This document shows, one piece after another, positions 8,516 to 15,675 of a stretch of 18,546 bases of DNA. Position 1 is the first letter of the stretch; every line of letters begins with the position of its first letter. The notes under the pieces were generated by a model. The model saw only the letters and a program-made list of their open reading frames with translations, did no database searches and was not told where the DNA came from. Position numbers and translations under genes: made by a program. The stretch lies in contig JAUWHV010000152.1 in NCBI GenBank assembly GCA_030605675.1, positions 1 through 18,546 on the forward strand, in the 5' to 3' direction. The DNA comes from Deltaproteobacteria bacterium. Lineage in GTDB: Bacteria; Desulfobacterota; Dissulfuribacteria; Dissulfuribacterales; UBA3076.

Positions 8516-9115
8516 ATGTATTGGGAAAATCTGGGGGGAAAAATTTGTTTGCTGGTACTGATCTCGATCTTGAGCATGGGACTTCTTGCCGGGTGTGGTA
8601 AAAAACCAGTAAGAGGCGGAGAAGGAGAAGTACTTTTCACTGAGCAAATCGGGGAATCGGCCGTAGGGCCTGGAGGAATGCCCGGTATTGCTGGAGTTGG
8701 TATGGGTGAGACGGAAATCCCGGGCGAAGCTATGGGCACTGCTGCCGGCTTTGGAGAGACTATTCCTGAGGACAGAACCAGCGCCCCCATGCATCCCATA
8801 TACTTTGACTTTGACCGTTTCAATATCCTGAACGACATGAAACCCGTAATGGAAGAGAATGCTCTGTTCCTGCTTGACCATCCGGAGGTCATGGTCGAAA
8901 TCCAGGGTAACTGTGATGATCGCGGTACCAATGAGTATAACTTGGCCCTCGGGGAAAGAAGGGCAAAAGGCGCCCAGGCATATCTTGTCAATCTGGGTGT
9001 AAATCCGGATCGTATAGGAACTGTGAGCTTTGGTGAGGAACGGCCTCTGGATCCGGAGCAAAACGAGGGCGCATGGGCAAAAAATCGTAGAGATGACTTT
9101 GTTATCATAAAGTAA
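8516..9115 (+). CDS. pal: Peptidoglycan-associated lipoprotein Pal
   Basis: An outer-membrane lipoprotein that grips peptidoglycan and helps the envelope constrict at division as part of Tol-Pal. ATG at 8516 is chosen because GGGAGG lies 5 nt upstream; an in-frame TTG at 8501 would overlap that site. The protein has 199 residues: lipoprotein signal with lipobox LAGC (C27 lipidated), a Gly/Glu-rich linker (about 30-85), then an OmpA-like domain (about 88-199) opening PIYFDFDRFNI, with the peptidoglycan-binding core GNCDDRGTNEYNLALGERRA and a C-terminal KNRRDDFVI. D and R of the core contact diaminopimelate in the family. No tolA/B/Q/R genes lie in the window. It is followed by a hairpin that may end its transcript. 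Confidence 0.95.
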   Translation: MYWENLGGKICLLVLISILSMGLLAGCGKKPVRGGEGEVLFTEQIGESAVGPGGMPGIAGVGMGETEIPGEAMGTAAGFGETIPEDRTSAPMHPIYFDFDRFNILNDMKPVMEENALFLLDHPEVMVEIQGNCDDRGTNEYNLALGERRAKGAQAYLVNLGVNPDRIGTVSFGEERPLDPEQNEGAWAKNRRDDFVIIK

Positions 9116-9145
9116 TCTAAAAAGCTTTGATCATCCCGGAAAACT

Positions 9146-9186
9146 ATGACCACGTGTTGCATAGCGACGTCGTGGTCATTATTTTG
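9146..9186 (+). terminator. Candidate terminator after pal
   Basis: ATGACCACG (9146-9154) pairs perfectly with CGTGGTCAT (9171-9179) over a 16-nt loop and is followed by a short T-rich stretch (TATTTT). The weak T-tract and wide loop make it a moderate intrinsic terminator. Confidence 0.5.
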
Positions 9187-9284
9187 CAAAAAGTGTCTTT
9201 TAAAAAAACGCCTAATCTTGGTGTACAAAGCCGTATGACAGAAGATGGGAGTTATGAAAAGGCTCAGGAGGTAGCAACTGCCTT

Positions 9285-9848
9285 ATGAAAGGTCGCCTAA
9301 GCTTAATACCAGTGCTGCTGATTTTTCTATGGACCGCGGTCCTGTGCTGTAGTGTAACTGCTGGAGAAACCCCACAGGTAAAGATAGCTGTTATCAATAT
9401 GCAAAAAGTGGTGCGAAAATCCGTAGCCGGCCAAAAGGCCATGGAAAAGCTCAATAAAAAATTTGAAAGCCTCCAAAAACAACTCAGGGCCAAACAAGAT
9501 GAGTTGAAGGCTTTCAAGGAAGACCTTGAAAAAAAGGGCCCTTTGATGAATGAGGATGCCAAAGCAGAAAAAGAACGCGAATATAAGAAGGCTCTTCGGG
9601 ATTTTAAAGATCAAAGCGACGATGCCCAGTTTGAAATGCGCCAGGCAGAATCCAAAGGTATGGAGCCGGTACTCAAAGAACTTGAAAAGGTTGTGACCCG
9701 TATTGGTGAGGAAGGTGGATACACACTCATTCTGGAAAAAAACATGCCTGGTATATATTTTAATGCCTCTAATGTCGATATCACGGACGAGGTCATAACA
9801 GCCTATGATAACGAGGTAAAATCCAAGAACAAAAAGGATAAGAAATAA
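9285..9848 (+). CDS. Periplasmic OmpH/Skp-family chaperone
   Basis: Skp-type trimers hold unfolded outer-membrane proteins in the periplasm. The protein has 187 residues: a Lys/Arg start and hydrophobic signal peptide (1-26, cleavage after SVTA); a beta strand KIAVINMQKVVRKS, typical of the trimerisation core; a long, highly charged coiled coil (about 50-130, Lys/Glu rich); then the returning core GYTLILEKNMPGIYFNASNVDITDEV; and a basic tail ending KSKNKKDKK. Length and order match Skp (about 160 aa mature). AGGAGGT is 12 nt before ATG, a slightly long spacing. Such genes often sit beside bamA, lpxD or fabZ; none is present here, and the gene instead precedes transketolase. Confidence 0.88.
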   Translation: MKGRLSLIPVLLIFLWTAVLCCSVTAGETPQVKIAVINMQKVVRKSVAGQKAMEKLNKKFESLQKQLRAKQDELKAFKEDLEKKGPLMNEDAKAEKEREYKKALRDFKDQSDDAQFEMRQAESKGMEPVLKELEKVVTRIGEEGGYTLILEKNMPGIYFNASNVDITDEVITAYDNEVKSKNKKDKK

Positions 9849-9850
9849 AC

Positions 9851-9880
9851 CTTGAACCCTGAACCTGGAACCTTGAATTG
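9851..9880. repeat. Solitary CCTTGAACCCTGAACC-type repeat arm
   Basis: Tandem TTGAACC/TGAACCTGGAACC units just after the ompH stop (9846-9848) and just before the transketolase ATG. It matches the unit of the 8176-8365 arms but has no nearby complement, so it looks like a lone or decayed arm. It fills nearly the whole intergenic gap. Confidence 0.6.
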
Positions 9881-9884
9881 GCCT

Positions 9885-11834
9885 ATGTTTCACATAGATA
9901 TAGAAAAGCAAAACGAACTTACACAAAAACAGATCTCTGAGCTACAGACCATGTGGAACAGATGTGCAACGCGCATCATCCTTTCCACTACCCTTGCAAA
10001 AAGCGGTCATCCGGGTGGCTCTCTTTCTTCCCTGCACACCCTGCTTGTCCTATACAGCATAATCAAACATCGTCCGGCAGAACCCCGCTGGCCGGACCGT
10101 GACCGCGTAGTCGTGAGTATCGGGCATATCTCTCCATGCGTATACAGCATACTCGCTGAATTTGGTTATTTCTCAGAGGAAGATTTCCTTACCGAGTTTC
10201 GTCGTGCCGGTTCACCCTGTGCAGGCCATGTGGAACAAACCATGCCGGGAATTGAGTGGAATACCGGAAATCTTGGCCAGGGACTTTCAGTAGGTACAGG
10301 TATATGTCTTGCCCAAAATCTCCTTGATCGGCCGGGCAAAACAATCGTCCTCATGGGCGACGGAGAACAGCAGAAGGGACAGATAGCTGAAGCCAGACGT
10401 TTTGCAACAAAATTCAGGCAAGGAAACCTGATCGGTGTAGTCGACAGGAATCACCTCCAGATTGGAGGTTCCACTGAAGATGTCATGCCGGTCCATGTAA
10501 GGGATGAATATGCTGCCGCAGGCTGGAATGTATTGTATGTACCGGACGGCCATGATTTCCAGACCATATTCCATGCACTGAAAAGGGCATGGGTACATGA
10601 CGGCCTTGCGCCCAACCGCCCCACGGTTATGGTCATGCGTACTGTCATGGGAAAAGGCATCTCTTTTATGGAAGACAAGGCAAAGTATCATGGGTCTCCA
10701 CTGCCAAAAGATGATGCCGAGGCGGCTTTGAGAGAACTGGGACAAGATCAGGACCTACTTGAGCTGTGGTCAAAAAACAGGGCTGAACACAAAATAAAGG
10801 GACCATGCAAAATACCAGAGGCAGACTTCCCATCTATTGACGCTGGAGAACCCATTGTTTACGGCGTTGAGACCAAAACAGACTGCCGCTCTGCATACGG
10901 CGCAGCATTAAAGGATCTGGCTCAAAGGAACAATGTTCAGGATTTTGCCCCAAAGATCGTAGGATTTAGCTGTGACCTGGAAGGATCAGTAAAAATGCAG
11001 GGGTTTCACAGTGTTTCCCCAACCGCCTTCATAGAAACAGGCATACAAGAGCACCACACAGTTACCTGCGCCGGAGCAGTGAGCAGAGAAGGACTAGCTA
11101 CCTTCTTCAGCACCTTTGGGGTCTTTACCGCAGCAGAGACTTACAACCAGCACCGTTTAAATGACCTCAATGAAACCCATCTCAAAATTGTGTCCACTCA
11201 CGTAGGACTGGACGTGGGAGAAGATGGCCCGACCCATCAAAGTATCGACTATGTAGGACTTTTCAACAACCTCTTTGGCTTCTCCATATTCATGCCAGCA
11301 GATCCAAATCAAACTGACAGGATAATCCGTTATGTGGCCACCAATCCGGGCAATGTCTTTGTGGGTATGGGAAGGTCCAAGTTATCAATTATTACCACAG
11401 AGGATGGAAAACCTTTTTTCGATGCAGACTATGTATTTCGGCCCGGGCAGGCGGACTGGTTGAGACAGGGGGATAGGGCCACTTTTCTCACCTATGGCTC
11501 AGTCACATCCCATGTTCTCGAAGCATGGTCAATTCTTGACTCAGAGGGCCTGTCGACAGGTGTGCTCAATATGGCCTCACTCAAGCCCATAGACAAAGAA
11601 TCAATACTTGAGGCTGCCAAGAAAGGGCCCCTCATAACGGTTGAAGACCATGTGGTCCACACAGGCCTGGGGGCCATGGTGGCGCAGGTACTTGTAAGGG
11701 CAGGCGCACACCAGCAGCTCCTCACTCTAGGAGTGACACACTATGGTTCTTCAGGCAAGCCGGATGACCTGTATCGCGTTCAGGGCCTTGATGCCGAAAG
11801 CCTTGCCAAAAAGGTGAGAGACCTCTTAAAATAA
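9885..11834 (+). CDS. tkt: Transketolase (full-length, thiamine diphosphate dependent)
   Basis: Transfers two-carbon ketol units between sugar phosphates in the non-oxidative pentose phosphate pathway. The protein has 649 residues, a single chain with all three domains rather than the split N/C form. Landmarks: KSGHPGGSLS near 40; cofactor motif GDGE (158-161) with VVDRNHLQIGG about 30 residues on; pyrimidine-domain ETGIQEHH with probable catalytic E389; STFGVFTAAETYNQHRLND; DVGEDGPTHQSIDYV; C-terminal domain with VEDHVVHTGLGAMVAQVL. ATG at 9885 is preferred: a TTG at 9852 would add 11 residues, but these translate the repeat arm. No strong ribosome site precedes ATG, so coupling to ompH or use of the TTG cannot be excluded. 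An IR follows the stop. Confidence 0.95.
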   Translation: MFHIDIEKQNELTQKQISELQTMWNRCATRIILSTTLAKSGHPGGSLSSLHTLLVLYSIIKHRPAEPRWPDRDRVVVSIGHISPCVYSILAEFGYFSEEDFLTEFRRAGSPCAGHVEQTMPGIEWNTGNLGQGLSVGTGICLAQNLLDRPGKTIVLMGDGEQQKGQIAEARRFATKFRQGNLIGVVDRNHLQIGGSTEDVMPVHVRDEYAAAGWNVLYVPDGHDFQTIFHALKRAWVHDGLAPNRPTVMVMRTVMGKGISFMEDKAKYHGSPLPKDDAEAALRELGQDQDLLELWSKNRAEHKIKGPCKIPEADFPSIDAGEPIVYGVETKTDCRSAYGAALKDLAQRNNVQDFAPKIVGFSCDLEGSVKMQGFHSVSPTAFIETGIQEHHTVTCAGAVSREGLATFFSTFGVFTAAETYNQHRLNDLNETHLKIVSTHVGLDVGEDGPTHQSIDYVGLFNNLFGFSIFMPADPNQTDRIIRYVATNPGNVFVGMGRSKLSIITTEDGKPFFDADYVFRPGQADWLRQGDRATFLTYGSVTSHVLEAWSILDSEGLSTGVLNMASLKPIDKESILEAAKKGPLITVEDHVVHTGLGAMVAQVLVRAGAHQQLLTLGVTHYGSSGKPDDLYRVQGLDAESLAKKVRDLLK

Positions 11835-11884
11835 CAAAGAGTTCTCAGGATTTTTCGCAACTTCTCAATAAGTACTGAAACACA

Positions 11885-11967
11885 ATCACGAAAACACGAA
11901 AGATTGAAAGCACGAAATAAAACAACATTCAGGCTTTCGTGTCTTCGTATTTTCGTGCTTTCGTGAT
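11885..11967. repeat. Inverted repeat with CACGAAA-type arms between convergent genes
   Basis: ATCACGAAAACACGAAAG on the left faces CTTTCGTGTCTTCG... ending TTTCGTGAT on the right. Each arm is a run of 8-9-nt CACGAAA(A/G) units and the centre is short. It lies between the 3' ends of transketolase (+) and the Hpt-like gene (-), where a bidirectional transcription end would be expected. The outer bases (AATCACGA/TCGTGAT) pair perfectly. Confidence 0.8.
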
Positions 11968-12011
11968 CAATTTTTTTATCTTCAAACCTGTTTGGTTCCG
12001 GCTTGTCCGGG

Positions 12012-12812
12012 TTAGGATTTTCCGGTTTCGGTCATCTTATCATCACCAACAAGCCCGGGAAGCAGATCTACCAGTCTCAACCATATCTGTCTCAATGGAC
12101 CCGGATCAAAACTATTGCTGCCGTAGCTTGTTGAAAGGGCCTCGACCAGTCTCTCTTCCCACTCGTCAAGAGCCGCCACCACCTCACCGTAATCCATGTA
12201 TTTTGCAAAGGCCCTCAGGCTTTTTATTGCATCCTGACTGGCAGACAACCATTTCTCCTCAGGCCAGTCAGGCACATTGGCTAGAGGCTCGGATACCTCT
12301 TTTGAGAACAAATGGGTAATTGCTCCATCCGTAGCCTTTATCGCATTCCGGGCCTGTCGATCCGGTAATCCTGAATCATGGCCGGGAGTTGCTTCACGTG
12401 CTTCAGAATCAACCTTTTCCGACCGTGAATCAAAGAGTATGGCGTTCTGATCTTCAACATTGTCTGATACACTGCTTGATGCTGCATTCTTTTCTGCTAC
12501 TTCTTTCACCAGCTTCTGCAATCGATCCAGCCTTGAAAAAACCAGGTTAATAACATCTTCCGTAAAAACCAGATTACCCTGGCGGACCTTATCAAACAAA
12601 TTTTCCGTATTATGGGCAAGTGTGGCTATTTGTTCAAGGCCCACATGGTCCGCTGCGCCTTTGATGTTTTGCATATTACGAAAACATTCATTTAGAAGAG
12701 AAAAGTTGTGAGACTCCTGTCCGAATAGCAACAGGTTTGATTCCAGTTCCTGGAGGTTGCCCTCAACTTCAACAACGAAATTCTGCCAAATTTCCTGATC
12801 AAACTGATTCAT
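12012..12812 (-). CDS. Hpt-like protein lacking the phospho-accepting His
   Basis: The protein has 266 residues. Residues 1-105 follow the Hpt/CheA-P1 pattern: FVVEVEGNLQELESNLL, then FRNMQNIKGAADHVGLEQIA, then LAHNTENLFDKVRQGNL. In active Hpt domains the core reads FRxxHxIKGxA; here the His position is Q48 (codon CAA), so phosphotransfer as known is not possible. Residues 106-175 are a low-complexity acidic linker. Residues 178-255 form a second predicted helical region (WPEEKWLSASQDAIKSLRAF) that I do not recognise. GGGGGT lies a few bases before ATG, a good ribosome site. It is divergent from the MglB/MglA operon across 238 nt and convergent with transketolase. It may be a docking or dimerisation module related to CheA P1, acting with the CheW-like and GTPase proteins; that role is inferred. 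Confidence 0.75.
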   Translation of the reverse strand: MNQFDQEIWQNFVVEVEGNLQELESNLLLFGQESHNFSLLNECFRNMQNIKGAADHVGLEQIATLAHNTENLFDKVRQGNLVFTEDVINLVFSRLDRLQKLVKEVAEKNAASSSVSDNVEDQNAILFDSRSEKVDSEAREATPGHDSGLPDRQARNAIKATDGAITHLFSKEVSEPLANVPDWPEEKWLSASQDAIKSLRAFAKYMDYGEVVAALDEWEERLVEALSTSYGSNSFDPGPLRQIWLRLVDLLPGLVGDDKMTETGKS

Positions 12813-12864
12813 AGTACCCCCTGGCTCTCCCTGGAATCCAGCACCTCGATCTGGCTATAAGTTG

Positions 12865-12965
12865 TTTATCGACCGCAAAGTTTGATACCTTGAGGTAATA
12901 CTGCGATCAGAAAAAACAGACCCGCCACAGAAATCCTTAACATATTGAACGCTCTGGTCGATAAA
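12865..12965. promoter_or_regulatory. Paired 10-bp sites in the divergent intergenic region
   Basis: TTTATCGACC (12865-12874) and its exact complement GGTCGATAAA (12956-12965) lie between the Hpt-like gene and the MglB operon. Symmetric placement could mark a shared regulator site for both transcripts. A chance match of this length in 238 nt has a probability of a few percent, so support is modest. I see no convincing -35/-10 pair in 12813-13050. Confidence 0.25.
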
Positions 12966-13050
12966 GGCATTAGAGCCTTAAATTTAGGAGTCTCAGTTGA
13001 GAGTTTATGCGTCTTTGATACAGAATGGCCTTTTGAGGGGAGTTTAAGCC

Positions 13051-13449
13051 ATGGCTGATTTAGTGCTGACCGCCTCAGTCCTGAAAGAAACCAAGATACA
13101 GATAGAAAACACCCTTATTAAGGCAGGCGTTAATACTGTGCTCTTGATTGATGAAGCGGGCAATATAGTAGTTGCTTGCGGGCATAAAATCAACAACATG
13201 GACACTACCTCTCTTGCTGCGTTGGCAGCAGCTAACTTCGGCGCTGCTTCACAGATTGCAAAGCTGATAGGAGAAGATGACTTTGCGCTCCTGTTTCACA
13301 AAGGGAAAAAAGGCAGCATACACGTTGCACGAATAGGCACTGATTTGATTCTGGTAACAATTTTCGGGGACAATGTCTCTCTGGGCTTGATCAGGTTAAG
13401 AGTAGCACAACTAGCAAGGACCATAGGAAAGGCATTTGGCCAAAAATAA
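13051..13449 (+). CDS. Roadblock/LC7-domain protein, MglB-like
   Basis: The protein has 132 residues, nearly all one Roadblock/LC7 domain: helix 1 (TKIQIENTLIKAGV), strand pair NTVLLIDEAGNIVVACG, central helix with the Ala-rich SLAALAAANFGAASQIAKLIG, strands FALLFHKGKKGSIHVARIG and LILVTIFGD, and a final helix (SLGLIRLRVAQLARTIGKAF). MglB of Myxococcus is a Roadblock GTPase-activating protein for MglA; it has about 159 residues, so this copy lacks most of the C-terminal tail. GAGGGGA lies 9 nt before ATG, a strong ribosome site. The MglA-like gene follows after 6 nt, making a GAP/GTPase pair likely. Domain is secure; GAP function is inferred from the neighbour. Confidence 0.9.
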   Translation: MADLVLTASVLKETKIQIENTLIKAGVNTVLLIDEAGNIVVACGHKINNMDTTSLAALAAANFGAASQIAKLIGEDDFALLFHKGKKGSIHVARIGTDLILVTIFGDNVSLGLIRLRVAQLARTIGKAFGQK

Positions 13450-13455
13450 TTAAAT

Positions 13456-14067
13456 ATGGCGCTAATAAATCTCAGCAAAAGAGAAATACACTGCAAGATA
13501 GTCTACTACGGTCCGGGACGATGCGGGAAAACCACCAATTTACTCTACATATATAATGCCATGAACAATAAAGCCCGTGGCAAAATGTTGACCATTGAGA
13601 CAAAAGGAGAGAGGACACTTTTTTTTGACCTCCTTCCTTTAAATCTGGGGAAAATAAATGGCTTTGATATAAGAATCCAGCTTTACACCGTACCTGGTCA
13701 GACAATTTATAAAGCAACCAGGAAACTGGTTCTTAAGGGTGTGGATGGTCTGGTCTTTGTTGCTGACTATCTTAAGGTGCGTCATGAAAAAAACATAGAA
13801 AGCCTCCAAGATCTGCACCGCAATCTCCTTGAGCACAATCTAACTCTGGAAGAAATCCCGATTATTCTTCAATTTAACAAATGTGACCTTGTGCCAACCC
13901 CCATACCCACGCTGACTGAAGAAGAGCTTGAAACAGATCTAAACAGAGAACTTAAGACAAAAATTTTTGAAGCAGCAGCTACTAAGGGCATAGGGGTCTT
14001 TGAAACCCTGAAAGAAATAAGCAAAAGGACCGTTCACTATGTAGCAACAAAGCATCTTTTAACTTAG
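13456..14067 (+). CDS. mglA: MglA-like Ras-family GTPase
   Basis: A bacterial small GTPase that in Myxococcus marks the leading pole and controls type IV pili and gliding. The protein has 203 residues (Myxococcus MglA: 195) and aligns closely from the first residues: INLSKREIHCKIVYYGPG. P-loop GPGRCGKTT (19-27); RTLFFD with R53, the arginine finger position of MglA; LYTVPGQ with T78 and Q82, keeping the MglA hallmark Thr where Ras has Asp; NKCD (N141, K142, D144) for guanine; ATKG late. R53, T78, Q82, N141 and D144 all keep MglA numbering. No clear ribosome site precedes ATG; it lies 6 nt after the Roadblock gene, so coupling is likely. The stop codon (14065-14067) lies inside the left arm of a repeat element. 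Confidence 0.95.
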   Translation: MALINLSKREIHCKIVYYGPGRCGKTTNLLYIYNAMNNKARGKMLTIETKGERTLFFDLLPLNLGKINGFDIRIQLYTVPGQTIYKATRKLVLKGVDGLVFVADYLKVRHEKNIESLQDLHRNLLEHNLTLEEIPIILQFNKCDLVPTPIPTLTEEELETDLNRELKTKIFEAAATKGIGVFETLKEISKRTVHYVATKHLLT

Positions 14068-14177
14068 CGGTTAGCTATTAGTTTAATCACTGTCAGGGTA
14101 AATTCCGCCGCTTGCGGCGGGGTAGTTCATTTTTCAAAACTAAACGCTAATGGCTAACAGCTAATCGCTCAACTTAG
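14063..14177. repeat. Inverted-repeat element with TTAGC-type arms and central hairpin
   Basis: Left arm CTTAGCGGTTAGCTATTAG begins inside the mglA stop region; the longer right arm 14140-14177 ends GCTCAACTTAG and is the exact complement of 8131-8168. The centre contains CCGCCGC-TT-GCGGCGG (14105-14120), a perfect 7-bp stem. The element fills most of the 141-nt gap before the CheW-like gene and could attenuate downstream transcription. Confidence 0.8.
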
Positions 14178-14208
14178 TGAAATAAAAAAACACTCAAGGA
14201 GAACAGCC

Positions 14209-15675
14209 ATGGATCAGACACAAAAAATTCCTGATCCCGAAAACTTCACTAAAAACGTAGATAGTACTATTGACGAACTATTTAGTGCATCACGACAGAT
14301 AGAAATAGATCCCTTAACTGGTGAAGTGCAGGATTTATCGCAAGACAAAACAGATCAGAGGCCGTCTTTTCAGGTTGTAGACCAGGAAGAAAAGCATCCT
14401 GAAGAAATCCCGCTCTCAGATACCAGAGAGCTGGAAGCTCCTGCTCAACAAATAGAAATTACTACTGACGAAAAGATATTGGAATTAGATTCAGGACTGG
14501 AACTGGAGCTTGAAGAGAAAAAGACTGAGGCTGTCAATCTGGAACAACACTTCAGCCAACTCAATCAACTGTTGTTGACACTGGACTGGGAGGTCACTCA
14601 AACACACGTAGTATCAGCCAAAAAACTGGTAGAGACAATCCGGAAAAATCCAAAGATAGAGGCATATAAAAATCTCCACGAACTGCTCGATCTCATGGCA
14701 ATAACACTTGAAGGGATGGCGGACCATCCTGAAAAAATGCCCACTTCCGGGCCCGAAGCCCTGCAGAAAGGCCTTGACACTTTAAAAAACCTTGTTTGGA
14801 ACGAGGAACAGGACCCAAAGGCTAAAGAGGAACTCTTGATATCCGCCAAGAAAAAGCTTGAATCAGCCATAGGCATGGAAGTGCCTGAAGTTGCCCACGA
14901 AGTATCCGAGGAAGCGGTTTCAGAACGCCTTGTTGAGGATGTCAAAGATCTTGGACCAGTGCTTGAAGATGCAGTCAAATCCCATATCAAAGTCCTTGAT
15001 GACTGTATTGGTTACATTTCACCAGTTGAAAAACTCCTTGCCCGAACTCCGGGGATGGAAAAGCTACATCATTTTCAGCACAATATTAAAAACAGGCTTG
15101 AAAAACAAAAGGGAATATTGGAAAAGGCCTTAGCCGGCGCTTACGAGCCATCTGTTGAAAAAACACCATCAAGTAGCGTTTTCTGCCCATGGCATGAACT
15201 TGTAGTTACCCAATGGGACCAAAAGCAAGTGGCAATTGCCCCGGAAGATGTAGCATTTGCCGGGACCGCCCCCTGGTGGGCCCAAAAAGGACTTAATAAG
15301 CTAAAAACTTTTAAATTAAAGAAACTCAAGGCTTGGCCATGGACAAAGCTTCAGCCATTGATGCAAGGGGAATTATCAAATCAGGGAGAATCACAGCTTG
15401 AAAAACTCGAATTCCCGGTACTACAAAAATCAATTTCATCTTTCAGCTACTCTCAGCCCTCAGACAATCCGATTGTATTAGTCCTGTCCCATGCGGATAA
15501 AGGACTGGTCCTCATGCTGGACACCCCATTAAAGACCATTTCTGTAGCTCCTGAGTGTTCCTGGGAACCGTCCGCAGAGAGTAATGGACCATGGGTCGGC
15601 AACCTGAAGATAGAGAACAAACAAATATCCGTGGCAACGCTGGAAAGCCTCTTAAATACACTGACAAATGAATAA
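14209..15675 (+). CDS. Acidic helical protein with probable degenerate CheW-like C-terminus
   Basis: The protein has 488 residues; ATG follows CAAGGAGAAC with the AGGAG about 8 nt upstream. Residues 1-110 are acidic and low in hydrophobics, probably disordered. Residues 110-320 are predicted helical, with leucine-rich stretches (EQHFSQLNQLLLTLDWEV) and charged helices (EEAVSERLVEDVKDLG). From about 328 the pattern resembles the CheW fold: strand HELVVTQWDQKQVAIAPEDV, a Lys/Trp-rich middle (LKAWPWTKLQPLM), then IVLVLSHADKGLVLMLD and WVGNLKIENKQISVATLESL, which mirrors the CheW ending (GVAxLDGRLVxLLDLDxLL). No signal peptide or membrane segment. It overlaps pilB by 8 nt. I do not recognise the full-length family; CheW-likeness is a weak-similarity judgement by eye. 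Confidence 0.6.
   Translation: MDQTQKIPDPENFTKNVDSTIDELFSASRQIEIDPLTGEVQDLSQDKTDQRPSFQVVDQEEKHPEEIPLSDTRELEAPAQQIEITTDEKILELDSGLELELEEKKTEAVNLEQHFSQLNQLLLTLDWEVTQTHVVSAKKLVETIRKNPKIEAYKNLHELLDLMAITLEGMADHPEKMPTSGPEALQKGLDTLKNLVWNEEQDPKAKEELLISAKKKLESAIGMEVPEVAHEVSEEAVSERLVEDVKDLGPVLEDAVKSHIKVLDDCIGYISPVEKLLARTPGMEKLHHFQHNIKNRLEKQKGILEKALAGAYEPSVEKTPSSSVFCPWHELVVTQWDQKQVAIAPEDVAFAGTAPWWAQKGLNKLKTFKLKKLKAWPWTKLQPLMQGELSNQGESQLEKLEFPVLQKSISSFSYSQPSDNPIVLVLSHADKGLVLMLDTPLKTISVAPECSWEPSAESNGPWVGNLKIENKQISVATLESLLNTLTNE

Noticed and set aside
8467..9228. Long open frame antisense to pal (253 codons)
   Set aside because: It mirrors the pal coding frame, is Ser/Pro-rich without domain features, and pal is certain.
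9327..9926. Long open frame antisense to ompH (199 codons)
   Set aside because: Shadow of the Lys/Glu-rich coiled coil, giving Phe/Leu-rich nonsense; no ribosome site or family pattern.
11939..12319. Plus-strand frame opposite the Hpt-like gene
   Set aside because: It starts in the inverted repeat and has no recognisable domain; the minus-strand Hpt-like frame is well supported.
14029..14037. ACCGTTCAC end-motif match inside mglA
   Set aside because: It encodes T-V-H in the GTPase C-terminal helix and has no partner arm; coincidence.
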